Part shown: piece by piece, positions 12,941 to 25,976 of the stretch
How the letters are laid out: the number at the start of each line of letters is the position of its first letter
Numbering within the stretch: the stretch's first letter is position 1
Source of the DNA: Varroa destructor
Lineage: Eukaryota > Arthropoda > Arachnida > Mesostigmata > Varroidae
Reading direction: 5' to 3'
Assembly (NCBI RefSeq): GCF_002443255.2
Contig: NW_019211459.1
Span: forward strand, 24,633,388-24,697,387
Length of the DNA stretch: 64,000 bases
The notes under the pieces: generated by a model
What the model was told of the DNA's origin: nothing
Database searches by the model: none
Seen by the model: the letters and a program-made list of their open reading frames with translations, nothing else
Position numbers and translations under genes: made by a program

Positions 12941-15650
12941 TGTTTTAACGATACCTGCTATACTAATGGTTCGTTTCTGTATTTCATACTGCAAAAACAG
13001 CCAGCACTAACTACGACAGAGACAAAGCAACTGGTTAATTATCTGAACCTTGTAAATCTATCACGCTCTATCAGGCCACATCAATCTATCAGGCCACGAT
13101 TAGAAGGCTTAGGCACATTTTGCAAAGTGGCTCTACAGGGTACGGGAGTACTGAGCTCACAACCAACGGGCAGCATAAGCATTATTACTACAATGTAATG
13201 TCGCCCCTTGTTCTTCTAGAATTACTAAATTTTTATTTCGGTATTAGATGATCTAGACTAGTGTTCGTGATGTATATATATGTAGGTGGCAGCGGCTACC
13301 GTCAACTAACCGATGAAATAATATCCAGAGCAAATTATATTGCCTGATTGGGTAACAGGTATGAGTTACTGATGAGTAACGCACTGAAAAATAGTCATCT
13401 ACATTTGTTGCAGCTCCTTAATTCTGCAGTTTTCCAATACTCTGACAGCAGAAAAAGGGACCTGCTCGTGATTCAGCTGATTTCGGCATTATCATACGGA
13501 CAGGGGAAATATACGACAACGATAACAGAGTTATGTGTGATGGCACAGGCCCGCTAACCGGTCGCTATCGAAAAAAAAGCCATTAAAAGGCCGCTCTTCT
13601 ACTTCAACCGGACCGAAACGGAGAATGAGGCCCAATTACAAAAAAAAAAGTAACGTAAAAATCATCACGACACACAACAACTTCGACCATTTCCGTGCCG
13701 CGATTTCTGGATCACTCGCAAGCGGCGGTATATCGTGCGCTCTAACCTATCGCCATTGCCGCGATCACTATCCCCAGTATCAACAACAGCGACAACAACA
13801 ACAACGGATACACTTAAATACGCCTTGAGAACTATTACGGCGTTACTGCTTCTGCCATCGAAGACTCACACCTCAGCCAGACAGCTACCTACCTCACGTC
13901 TACCTATGACGCCTAATGCTTCGTGTCGATCTAAAGGAAGAATGGCGACAAAAACTCGATCTGACGCTTGCCCATCCACTGGTGCCCTGGCCCTCGTTGG
14001 CGAAACGTAAAGACATCGAATTTTCACTTGGTTACATCGGAGAAATACGGTAACGCCGGGCTGAATGAGCGACTATCACTGCGAAAATGGCATCTTAGTG
14101 ATCTAAAGTTTGACATTCAAAGGCGCGCAACTACACAACCGCCAGCTTTCTAAGGTTTCCGCATGGCGCATAATACTCGTACTGTAACTTCTTGCTTGGT
14201 ACAAGCGAGAGGCCACAAAAAAGCGTATATTTAGCATGGTACGTATTGTCGTTTGATGTGTGTGCGCGCGCACGTAACAGATTCAGCGCTACAATTACTA
14301 TCGGTGTTGTCGATGGCGACGGCAGCGGTAGTCGGCGCTTGCTCGACGTAATTTTAAGTGTCACTTCGCTGGCTGTAATATTCCCTGTTGGCCTCGCTGG
14401 TCGTTGGTTGACCAGTAGTATTTATAGCAGTAATGAGTAATTGACTATACGTAACGTGGATCCAGGTAAAAACTCAGCTATACTGAAACGACTGTCGGCT
14501 GAAGATCAACGTGGACGCGACATGGGTCATCGGGGGTGGAGGAAAATATACTAGTACTAGTAGCACTGCTACACGTCTTCAGATGAACTTCACAAGAAAG
14601 TTGTACGCGATCATTGAGCGAACTGCTGGGGCGTTTCGATGCGGCGGCCGTGTTCGGGATACGAGAGACTGAAAATAGCAATACTACAGCTTTCTATTAC
14701 GGAAGGGCATAGCAGAAACATAATAGCACGTAAGCATTTGCCACTGAGTGAAGGTTTGGGACATGGCGGCCGATGTTCGCTGCTGTCAATGCGATGATAG
14801 TCAGGGTAATTCATGCGTAGACTCCAAACGTCTCCGGGAACTTGATCATTTTTACTCGACCAATGAAAGTACTAGTTCAGCGTTAACAATGACCGTGCGA
14901 TTCATGCTAAGCGCGATGGCGGTGGTCAACGCTCGCCGTGATGGCAAATCCTTAGTGGTCCTTCACATAGATGTACATAACTCTACATGTGTAATTGACT
15001 GCTGCCGATATTCGTATCGCTGACTTCGGACAATAAAGAAAAAAAACTCTAATGGAAATCTCAATGGTGTTTCATATTGTACGTAGTGGTGGTACGGACA
15101 CGAACACGTCTGCGTTTGTAGGTCGACAGGCATTTTACGTTACTGTTACGTAGAATACATCTACACAGGCACGTTATTACTACATCGGGTGCTTCAAATG
15201 TCGCTGCTTGAAATACGCGTATACAGTTGTAATTTGTGCCTGAACCACCGTGTTCTGCACCTTCCTTTAACTGAAAGTTTGAACTTTTCCTTATCTAGGC
15301 CATGTACCACCACATGACCAGGGCATAACCTGTAACTCTCATTTGAATTCTTTTCCCAAGCCCACTCTTATTTTCTTTTCTTCGGAAAACAACGGATAGG
15401 CCTACAGTCGTTAGCTACACTCTATATGGCAGGCCAACAGGCACCGTTGGCTTTGGACACACACTAACCATCACTTTCCCTGGAATTATCCCTGGCAGCT
15501 TGTGCATGGCGGGCGTTTTGTACCATGAACCAACCAGTATCCCCTCCCCATTTTCGACATGGCGGCAATGACCGGGACCTCCTCTGCAACCATATCCCGT
15601 TAAGCTCTACAGTATGCCCCGCCACGCGCCTTCCTCTCTCCCTCAATTCA
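12941..15650. other. Mixed non-coding stretch
   Basis: A short imperfect tandem repeat, tctatcaggccac, occurs at 13067-13079 and 13085-13097 (period 18). A CAA/CAG-rich tract lies at about 13780-13807. An 87-codon ATG frame at 12935-13198 spans the tandem repeat but has no recognisable features. Confidence 0.4.
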
Positions 15651-15705
15651 CTATGTTGTTCTGAACGTTGCTTATTGCACTGCGGTGATTCTCACTAGCG
15701 TCCTC

Positions 15706-15748
15706 ATGATCATTGTCATCATCATCGTCAACTTCGTTGTTGTCGTCG

Positions 15749-15791
<43 letters not shown>

Positions 15792-15802
15792 TGTCGTCGT
15801 TG
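15706..15802 (+). repeat. GTC/GAC trinucleotide microsatellite
   Basis: A long tract of TCG/GTC units with a few variant units, purest at 15739-15786. On the minus strand it encodes poly-Asp in a 60-codon frame that has no ATG. Confidence 0.93.
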
Positions 15803-15829
15803 CTGCCAGCATCAGCAGGCGTCACCCCT

Positions 15830-17000
15830 TTTTGTGCCTAGCAACTCCCTAAATTCGCGGCAACGGCGGCGGTTGATGGCGCGCGGCAGATTGATTGTGA
15901 ACACAGGAGTACCTACCTCTAATATTTGCCAGACCAGCGATACCAATATGGCTGCTATAATAGCAATGGGGTGGCACCGTCTTCCATCTGTATAATAGAA
16001 GTATACCAGTTGTTCATCTGTTCATAAGGATTGTGGGCGACTTCGTAGCAGTTTGCCTTTTCGCTCCGCGCTTTCTACCTCCGCGTTCCTTTTCTCGAGG
16101 CGTTCCCTTTTTCCCTTTAGCATCCTCTACAGAAAATTCATCCGAGCGAAGCCAACAACGAACGACAACTTCTTCCTTACAGACGATAGCGTGCTGGAGT
16201 GTGTATGGTAATTGTCGCCGTTGCAGCTGCAGAGCTCGACGCAGTAGTCAGTGCAAAGGAAGTGCACTTTACTCGTTCTGCTTTGGCCTGTTCCTGAACG
16301 GGACGAAGCTAAGTCTATAATTGTAATGATTATGTCGCTAACTATTAGAAGTCATTGGGCTCCACTGGAGTTGTTGCCAAGAGAGGCACGCTTTTGCCTG
16401 GCTGAAAGCGGCAAGCGCCCGACTTGTAGAAACACTGGCGCATGAACTCTTCGAAATGCGGTGAAAGCGACAGGCACGCTGCTCTCTGCGTGGAAGAAGG
16501 CGGTGATGATAAACAAGAAGGATGGTGCGTGTCGGGCTTGGCAGAACGTGAAAATGACAAGAACAAGAAGAGGCAAAAGGAGGGGAGGCACAGCGCGAAA
16601 CACGAGTGTCTAACATGCTCCTACCGAAGCCTCCGATGCTTCCGCCGCTGCTGGATACGGTGGGTCGGTATCTCAAAGTCTGGGCCGAGTCTCGACGCTG
16701 CTACCGGCTGAGTTCGATACGAGAAGCGCAAAAAACGTGCATGCATGAGAATAGCAGGGGAAAAGCAAGAAGGTTAGAAAAGCAAACCCCTGCCTTGAAA
16801 CAGTTTGCAGTCCCAGTTTTCCCCCTACGACAACCCACAATTCCTCGCTTCCTTAGACCTTTATGCAATATGGAAAGGTTAAAGGAGAGTCGAGATGAAA
16901 GAAGTGTTTGACTGGTTTTAAACGCGAGGCACGCACCTCGCATCATATCATCTTTCCTTTGTATTTCTGAGCTGAGCTGCACCAGCGGAAGCATCAGCAA
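15830..17000. other. GC-rich block, several minus-strand frames open
   Basis: Between 16338 and 16676 all three minus-strand frames are open because that strand is pyrimidine-rich. Their products are Ser/Pro/Arg-rich without motifs. No gene is assigned. Confidence 0.4.
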
Positions 17001-19724
17001 ACGAAAATAAGAGCAATCACACGCAAAATTGCTACTTCTTCAAGTGAAGAACAGTTACGTTTTCACAAACCCGCCTGATGGAGGGCCTAAATTGATTCAT
17101 CCCTTTGAAAACTTGGCGAGCACATGACACTAGTCTCTTATCCTTTACATTAAGTATCGTTGGATTCATAGGTGACCATAAGTTATAATTGCTTAATTAG
17201 TTTATTTATTGCTTTTTGAAACTAAGTCTTAGTTAAAGAAAACAACGTACTGAAAATATTGTTTTTGTATTGAGTCCTAAAATCGTTTATGCTTAATTTT
17301 TATTACATTTTTAAGCACTGACATTTTAAGAACAACAGTTGATTGATAGGCTTAGATCATTATTGTTGTGCCATATCCATTGGTATAAAATGATTTAAAT
17401 GATCGCGGCATTTTCCAGTTGAAGATGCAACAATGCATAGGCTTACAATTCGAGATCCGTCGGTACTATTAGTTAGCATGTGTTTTTACGTCACATTTGA
17501 TCTATTCCTTTTACTCTGTCATAGTTGAGTTAACCGATTCGGACCATTAAATAAATAAACAGAATAGTATTAGCAAGATACTAGAGCAAGTCTTTAAAAT
17601 ACGCTTGGTTATAAATTAAGGGTCGACACTACGTTGGCCGGCCGATTACTTAAATGTTCTCATCTTATTGAGTTCTTGACGAAGTCCATTGGGACCATGG
17701 GGTTTTCAACTTATTCCTAAGGTTCTTTTGCCTTACACAGGAATCATGTCACACTGACCTGGCGCTTGCTAAGTCTCTTGTAATGATTTTTTTTTATTTC
17801 TGTCCAAAAATGTTTCAGTTATTATGTCTGCCACAGTTTGGTTATTTTAACCTCATGGAAATAAATACTAATTACTAAACATTTCTATAGCTACTTATAG
17901 CAGAAATTATGAATCGATAGGTATGCCGAGCAAATGAAAGTCCCTCAAATCAAAGTATAGATACTTAGACGAAGCTTTATATCGGTTATCAGGAAAATCA
18001 GCCAAAAAAATAAGTCATTATACTGAAGTATATTGAAACACTTCGATACGTGTGTACCAGTATGTCGGTGTGGATGAATAAGTTCGTATTGTGGGCTAAT
18101 TCCAGTGAAGTTTTATTTGCTAAACGGGCAGTATATCTTCACAGAGTTATTATATGTTAGTTCTAATTATTTATTCATCGATGACCAACGCTGATGATTG
18201 AAATCTTGATCGTTCTAATGCTTAGTAGTCGCGCGTTTCCTTGCCTAATTAATATATGCGTAGACGAATTGCATCGAGTTCACACAGAGGAAATCTAGTT
18301 GGCGAGTCTCTACTGTTCGATGGATTCGAAGGGGCAACAAGCTAGGACTCTGTTTAGAAAACAAAAAGTATGGGTACTTACTACAAAACTTTGGGTATGT
18401 TTGCGCCTTCGTGGTGATCTACATCGCGTGTGGCCCTTATCAAAGCTTTTTGGCGTTCCTTTACCCTTATGCGATTACCACTCGCCCACAAACAAAGCCA
18501 GCTAGTCCTTCCCCCCGTAAGCTGCTAGCCAATGCTTGTGTGCAGCTCCACGAAAGCAACGACGTCCGAATTGCGGGCCGTCATCGAGAAAGCAGACAAA
18601 ACGCGAATTAGCTCGGCAGAGTTGGTTACGATGCGTCAAAGAGAAATGTCCAAAAGTAAGAAAGGCATGATCATTGTGAAATAATGACCAAGAAGTGTGC
18701 CACTGTGATACTCAGCTGGGTATGGGTAGTGAATAATAAAAGGAATGAGGGCACCGAACACTCGTCTGCACCGAAGAGGAAGCCCGTCCGTGCACTTGGT
18801 TGGAATAGAAAAGCGTGGTTTTTGCGGCACTTTGAGTAGCGAACTTCGCGTGAGGAAACAGGCTTGTGTTCGGAACACGAACCGAGGCCTAGGGAATAGT
18901 CGGAGTTTAAACCACATTTGTACCAGCATGCCCCTACGGGTGTTTGCTGTTAAAGGAAAAATGCTATGAGAATGTTGACGGGGGATGGAGAAGCCTGGGG
19001 AATGGGCTTTTTGCCCGGGTGTTGTGGCCGCGCACCCACAACATTGCCAGACTACCGCATCAAAGGCTAGCGGCGCCGTTTCGTTGATTTAGTTGCTGAT
19101 TCTCTATACAGTGGCATTCGCGCAACGAATAGAAATACCGCTGGTGGTTGGGGAGCTGGATAGGAGAGCTGCATTTATCATATCTTTTTTTAAATGCGCA
19201 CCCCCGTTTTTTTCTATAGCACGTAGCACTTTGACGTAACAGGGTATGCATATTCAACCCGAACTTCTACCGGCTGTTGACTCTTTTCTTCCACAGGGGT
19301 TGTAACTGAACTGATTTACTCTGAAATCCTCTTTTTCTTCGTAGAGTGCTTTCTCGGCAAAGTCGAAAGATTTAGTGGGTCTCATCTGGGTTTCCGACTT
19401 TGATGAAGTGGCTTTTAAGCGACTCGAAAGCATGACCAGCACATAGGCACGACTCGTTCGGAAATGCGCCAAGGTTCTTTCAAGACACCGCATCCTTTTC
19501 CTGAAGACTGCTTCTGACTAACCGGTGCTTCCACTTTTCTTCACTTCCTTGTTACGACGCGTCAGCCGAAGATTACTTAATTGCTGAAACAGCAGCCATT
19601 TGCAACAAAATCTACATAGACAGTGCATGTTTCAAGGAAGTCAGACTGATATTAACAGATGCTTGCACTGCTAAGAGTCAAAGCCTATTGGGAGCGTAAC
19701 CCAGTGTCATGTACTCGTATACTA

Positions 19725-19757
<33 letters not shown>
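19725..19757. repeat. AT dinucleotide microsatellite
   Basis: (AT)11 followed by one G and a further TA run. Confidence 0.95.
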
Positions 19758-22700
19758 GTTAAATACGGCACGTTAAAAAGGCATTTTTCCTCCACATCAA
19801 TTTACCGCGCGAGAATAACATACACACAAAAACTAACTCGATTTTCGGCCCCCTCTTCAGTCACTCTTCGGATCAGCCACCAACCGCAATTGAGCGTTTC
19901 CTGCGTCGGTGAAAATTTCAATAAGCGTATCCGACCGTCCTCTTTTTTTCATTTTGCTCCCCAGCCCGCCCCATCCAAACGGAGAGACATCCGACCCTAA
20001 ATCCCTACGACTGGACGAGCAGCATCCAGTATACAGTAGTAAACTGCCAAGCGTCACATGTCTGCGCGGACAACGTTGTGAATCCACCCCCTAGGAGGAA
20101 AAGATAGAGAAACTGTGATTGTTATGTCTACGATCGGCTTTACGTCTGCAATCGCCGGCGTCGGCGTCGACGTCGCTGCCGTCAGCCGTCAGTAGCCACG
20201 TTATTTCGGTGACTCCTCCGTCTCTGCTGCTTGAGAAGCGTACCGATTGAGGATAAGTAGCAACGATAGCGGCAATGGCTTTACTCCGGTAGCGATCGCC
20301 AGTTGAAAACGTCTCCATGCAATCGACCAGTTGGACTGGTTAATATTACAGGGTGACGTACACCGACTGGCAGTTGTTTTCTTCCCACGGACGTCACTCA
20401 CCGGCCGGGGGCGATGGCGGCCAGCCAAGTAAAAACAGTCGCGGCTGTTTCGAGAGACTCTTCTTCAGCCGAAATGTCTCTGTCGATATCATGTCGTCTA
20501 CTGCTGCTTGTACCACCTATTCAATGAGGTAACTCCACGCAAATAACATGGACAGACACCTCTCTTCAAAAACAGTCGTACGAAGAACGAAGACAGATGG
20601 TCACAAGCTTCACTGATAAGAGCGAACAATATTTTTCGTCCAATTACACGCTATGTGGGAACGATGATGTGATCGGAAAAATTGCCAAGGGGATATATTG
20701 ATCTATTGTATGATTCAAGGATACAGTTGTTACTGAATGTGAAGCAAAATCGTATTGATTTACGGGGCTCCTTGGGTAATTATTAGGACTGAGATAACGT
20801 GGAAACATAATTAAAAGCATAGCAGGATATCGAAGAAAATCAAAGAAATCTACTTTAAATCAATTTTTAAAAAGTTCTCAATTGTTACATATTCAATTTC
20901 GTTTATGATTCTTTTTTTTCTTTCTTTGTGAATTGTACTCCCTGTAAACTGGGACTACCCGGCTATTTAATGATATTCTGGTCCTCTCATCTACTTTTGG
21001 GTTATTTCCTGAAAATAGGTAATTTGAATTTTGTGCCCGCAACTGCCTTAGGAACAAGGCTTCAGACGGCCGCCGTCCTTCATTTTGAAGCACAGTATAT
21101 TTACTCGCGGTTTCGACTCTAAATCAATTTGCGTATTTTTATAATAGGTTAGGGCGTTAATGTTAAACTACCACTGAGACTTTTTAATTTGTCCTATTTT
21201 TCCTACCGGCTGACGCGTTGCCTTCCACCATCCGCGACTTAAAGTTGTGCTTTGTCCGTCTCAGAGATATTATCCAACACTAGGACAACTATCATGGCAT
21301 TTTCCACTCTGTCTCCTTCTAATACTGCTAGCAATGCCGTCAATCGTATCGTGTCGATCTGTTTAGCAAGATGACTAGACACGATTGGGGCGGTAACGCC
21401 CGGCGCACCATCGTCACAAGAACTAAGATAGGGATTTGTTTTCCTGTAAATCACCAATTAGTTCATCGCTTTGTCTTGTATGTGAATGGGGAAGGGTCCT
21501 GTTCTAGTAGGTACAGTTGACCTGAACGGAGCGTCCTCTGGCGAGTCTGTACATTGCTAGCGGAACATAACGATGCGCCGCTTACGTACTTAGTATGCAA
21601 TGCATCTGGTGGTCATATTTAGAGCCGCCGCAGAACCAGCGGCGGTATAGAAGAGTCGTAGCGTTATAGCTAATCTGATGTGGTTCGAGCGGTGTCAGGC
21701 CCCAGCTATTTTTTTCGGCAGAATGCCGAGGTAGGCGCACTGCTGTGAACCCTTTGACGCTTGAGTCTATTCTGTTGTTCTTGCGTGTATCACTATGATG
21801 AAGCCACTATACCAGACCAGAATGCGAGAAGCTGCAGCTTCGACGAATGTGGCTACCGTGCCTTTTCTGGGAACTATAACCGAGTCCGCTTAAAAGCATC
21901 ACCTATAGACGCGACTTATCGTAGATTTACCCTATGAATGCCCTATAGCTGCTTAGCTTGTCGACGTCTGTTGATTTTGAAAGATATGCCATTTATTTTA
22001 CGTTACTTTAAAATGATAATTATGGACGAAGGAACTCCTCGATGGTTCTGACTTCGAAATACTTTTTTCGTTATTTAAACTCGCGTAGTTCGCTAAGCTC
22101 GTGATGTTCGTGAAGTACACCTGGTCAGGTCTTGCAATTTCTGCATACCGTAACGGACCAAATCGTTTGGGGGCAAGGTTTGTGTACTCGCACTACGTCG
22201 CACTATGACGCTGCTCGGGCTATTTTCGTTACCATGTTCATATAGTTAACGACATATATACATTTATGCGCTTATCCGAACTCGTCTCGAATTGCAGGTG
22301 ACTTGTTAAAACAGCGGCGCACTCGGTGACATTACAGAATTCAAAGGGGTGTGGGGCTCCGTGATGAGCGGGGTGAAGTTTCAAGGACATCGCCGCCTGG
22401 ATTGAGGTGAACAGAGCGAGCGCATCATCTGGTTCGAGCATGGACGCCACATCATTGCAGGCATCATAGTCGATCACACGGACTTTTTACTTTTGTCGAT
22501 CTGGGAGCGTCCTATTCGTGAGGCTGTTTTAAATGATTTAGCTGTAATCATTGATATATTTCTGTATTGGGCAGATAACGCAGAATAAATCAATAGATTT
22601 TGCTAAAGGACTGCTCGAAAGCAACAGACTACCTTAGCATTTTTTTTTATGTTTTTATGGTATACAAACATCGTTTGTTCGTACGATCGGAAGCTTTTAC

Positions 22701-25149
22701 CATTTTAGCGGTATTTTTGGCAGAAACTTGTCTTTTAGGTGGTACTTGGATCTAATTGTGTTGTAGATATTTGAATATGATAGCGCCTTTCTTTTGCATA
22801 GGCGAGCCTGTAGACTTCAACAGTCTTCGAATATAATTGAACGAATATCGCTTTGATTCATCAAACGCGCGAATGTTCAGGACCGTCTGCGGGTCCGTAA
22901 CTGACAGTCGACCCGTCTCCCTTTAGACCGAGTAGATATTTCTATTGTCCCTTTATGCTGCTGTTTACCCCCCTCTACTTGTTGTCGTTGTTATTAGCGT
23001 ACTTTGATCGGAGGTTTTCAGGCTGTCTCGCCAATGCAAAAAGCCGCTTCGAAGCCTTCCGCTTTTGGCCCGCGTGCATATATGTATGTATCTGAACGTC
23101 AGCTATACTATTCGATACCAACCCTGGCATTTATGGGACCGATTTCTGACGCTAAACGTAGTCGAACGAGTATCTTTCAGTGTCCGCCAAAATTTATCGA
23201 AGCACGCCGACTGCTACCGTTTCACGTGTTGGTCAAAAGCGATGGGTTGGTGTCCAACTTAAGCAATCGCACTATAGGCTCAATAGAGCAAGAAACTTCT
23301 TGCGGTTGTCGAATCACAATTACAGGCTAAAATGACGTCGGTTAGACGCTTCAGCCGATACACATGATACGTCAGGACAGTATGATAGCAATCTGCCTTC
23401 AAACAACAGGCTTCAGGTGACACCTATCGGCTACCGGATTGATACTACTACAGCTTCAAGGTGTCGAATTGATTGAGAAACGAAAAGATCACGGATGATG
23501 GTCTTCAAGAGTAGGATATCGAAAATAGAGTTGGAGAAGTAGCTCCCCCGACAAGCAACCCCAGCTTCATTGCGGCCGTCTCACCAGTAACCACAACGGT
23601 CCTCAGATGTTGTTGCTGTCTTATCGAGGAACGATTTACGGGTGGACTTTGAGAAGGGTCGAATAAATCATCTCGTGACGGTTCGTCAGTGAAAATTGCG
23701 TCTGTTTAGTCGACCTCTTGATCAACTTTGAATCGAACTTTTTCAAGCATTTTATTGCAGGACAAGATAGAACCAGTCAGTTAGTAATCAACGACGTAAT
23801 GGGGGGACTGCTGGGTTTTGTGAAAACAATTTGTCAGGCCTATGGTAATCACTGCGATAGAAGTTAGCCAATTTTGGTTAGTTATTCATCGTGAAATTAA
23901 GTTGTATACGCAATAGTCTAGCGGTAATCCGTCAAAGGTGCGACAACAAATACGTATAGGTCAGGGTATGATTTTTTTGTAATATGTATATATAAGGCGA
24001 CATATAAAAGTGATATTTGACTCTTTTATACGTCAATCTTTGCTACTAGACAAACCTAGGTACAATAGTGCCATGGCTGGCAAGCAACGATTCGTCTGAA
24101 CGCAACCGGTTTAAGCTCACCATCGTATATTTAATGCTCACAACAACGATCCGTACTGGTCATTGTTTTGAGTTTCACAGATTTTCTTTGTTCAAAGCGA
24201 CGCGCAGGCCATTGACGATTATTCAACCATAGTTACGCAGTCGGTAGAAGTCAGAATCCGCAAAGTTCGAGCGATCATCATTAGCATTAAATGAACATAA
24301 TCGTTCCGATGAGGATGTCGTTGAAGCTGAGCGCTGAAACAAACGCTGTTACCGTAAAGACGGGCGCGCACGGCCGCTCCCGAAGTGGCCAATAGCGTAG
24401 TGAACCGTGTACTACTAACAGTTATTGTTGTTGTGAAGATAATTTGTCCTTAGCCTCGGTCATGCCGCCTGGAGTGTTAGCACTGCCTATTAGCCATCAC
24501 TCAGAAGACGCCGCATGTTAATATTCCGCGATGTACGTATTTGACTAGCGAGATAAGCGACTCGACTTCATCGCTCGTCCACTTGTCCAAGAGTTAACTT
24601 CGTTACGGTTCTCTGACGGCCAGAAGCTTCAGTCCGCCGTGTTGGTAGACTTTCATTGGAGTCGATCATGGTTCATCTCGCGATCAATGCGTTCAAGTCT
24701 TCAACACGTAAAAGGTCGGTGAGTCGCTACAAGCGGCGATCTTCCCGCTAAGACCGCTCACATTTGTTAATAGGAGTTAGGGGCAAGCGAAACCTTCCAT
24801 CGTCGTAACAGCCACATGACTCGTACTGCTTTTGTGAGTATTTAATCGTAAGTTAGCCTGGTTAAGAGAGCCTTCATTCTGCGAGCGAATCTCCCGATAA
24901 TCGCCGGTATTCGTCGATAAACGTTTTTTTTATCAGCTAATTAGTATGGATACGGAAGCGAACATCTGGACGTCATACCCCATTCAGCTATTGGATAAAT
25001 GAAAACTCTCAATACGTACGTTGTACACACTTGGCAGATGAAAGGTGCAACAATCTAACAACAGCAGGAACTTGAAAATCTGGTTAGCACTGATGATGAC
25101 ACTTAGGCAGATTCAATCGGCACTTCGTATCAAATCTTCGTGAGAAACT

Positions 25150-25176
25150 AAAAAAAAAAGAAAAAAAAAAAAAAAA
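25150..25176 (+). repeat. Poly(A) tract, A10 G A16
   Basis: An almost pure A tract upstream of the kinase. A second A9 run follows near 25217. It could be the tail of a retroposed element, but no element is recognisable to its left. Confidence 0.9.
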
Positions 25177-25470
25177 CGATCCAATATGTTTCTTAAACGT
25201 GTCCTTTTCAAAAGTAAAAAAAAAAGTTTGATACAGTGCTAAATACTCTAAGTGGTGGGTACGTGTTTTGGATTCAACAAACCTAAAATATTCGACTCCA
25301 AGGTTCAACGAATAGCTTTATCCGTACCAAGATGTTTTGATGACGGAGCTCCAGTTTACCCCGTACATCAAGAACAACGAAGTTTGAGAAGTTTATCACT
25401 GTGGTGATAGGTGTGCTTCCCAGAAGGTCGTACTTATAAGATAAGTTGGTCTACAGGAAGAACGTAACTG

Positions 25471-25478
25471 TATAAAAA
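25471..25478 (+). promoter_or_regulatory. TATA-like box upstream of the kinase
   Basis: TATAAAAA lies about 500 bases before the kinase ATG. A TCAGT arthropod-type initiator is at 25540-25544, but it is about 70 bases downstream, too far for the usual 30-base spacing. Such motifs occur by chance in AT-rich DNA, so this is only a candidate. Confidence 0.15.
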
Positions 25479-25661
25479 ACAAGTTAGAGAAAAACATTAA
25501 GCCATGTGGCTTAGGCAAACTAAGCATGCTAGTTGATTATCAGTCTTGGATTGTAGAACCCGCTTGCTACTGCTAGAACACAATGAATCAGGATACGTCG
25601 ACGATATTCCGCACATAGTTCTTGCTACGAAGTGGCTGTCCATCACGTATATGTATTGCAC

Positions 25662-25877
25662 CTATAGTTTAGTGGTCAAATTAGCTCTGCTTACAGTGGT
25701 CGCACACACAATCTTGTGTAAATTTATTCTGTCATTGCCGTCGTAGAGAAGGTAGCGAAGACAGGATGGATATCCTTCGGCAGAAATGTAACCCGACTGG
25801 CCATCGCAGGTTAGCGAGAAGTAATGTTCTTCGCTTGACGACAACGGAGTAACCCTTAACTCAATTGCAGACCACAC
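25662..25877 (-). CDS. Possible CUB-domain-like exon, antisense and just upstream of the kinase
   Basis: This open frame reads SGYISAEGYPSCLRYLL and then DGNDRINL. It resembles the start of a CUB domain (Cys, SG-x-I, GYP, Cys, then R-I-x-L), a fold of extracellular arthropod proteins. The spacing between the two Cys is shorter than in classical CUB domains. There is no in-frame ATG, so it would be an internal exon. A donor-like GTAAGC follows ACCACT near the 3' end; the acceptor on the other side is not clear. The frame stays open to 25934 and overlaps the kinase 5' leader. The domain call is by eye from a short motif and could be chance. Confidence 0.2.
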   Translation of the reverse strand: MWSAIELRVTPLSSSEEHYFSLTCDGQSGYISAEGYPSCLRYLLYDGNDRINLHKIVCATTVSRANLTTKL

Positions 25878-25976
25878 GCACCAGTGTTGTGTTCGAAGTC
25901 GCGTGTATGGCGGCAGGTTCGTGGTCCGGGATTTCTAGTCTGGTTAGTCAAGAGCAACGGTACGATTAATGATTCC
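25860..25976 (+). other. Kinase 5' leader or upstream exon extension, with a possible 3' splice site at 25870
   Basis: The kinase frame stays open from 25860 (stop TAA at 25857-25859) to the first ATG at 25977. A plausible acceptor, ttaactcaattgcag, ends at 25870 with a branch-point-like ctaac/ttaact just before it, so an upstream exon could be spliced on and supply a different N-terminus. An out-of-frame ATG at 25906 opens a short upstream frame of about 20 codons. The ATG at 25977 has a weak context (T at -3, G at +4). It is unclear whether this stretch is 5' UTR or coding. Confidence 0.3.

Larger units (their letters stand above)
17000..25540. other. Long non-coding stretch
   Basis: AT-rich with short frames only. 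It holds the AT microsatellite near 19.7 kb and the poly(A) run near 25.15 kb. The 108-codon frame at 23004-23330 starts at a non-ATG codon and shows no motif. Nothing else could be supported. Confidence 0.5.

Noticed and set aside
15643..15825. 60-codon poly-Asp frame
   Set aside because: It is the translation of a microsatellite and begins at GTG without any ATG.
25664..25680. tRNA A-box-like tagtttagtggtca
   Set aside because: No acceptor stem, anticodon arm or B box at the right distance.
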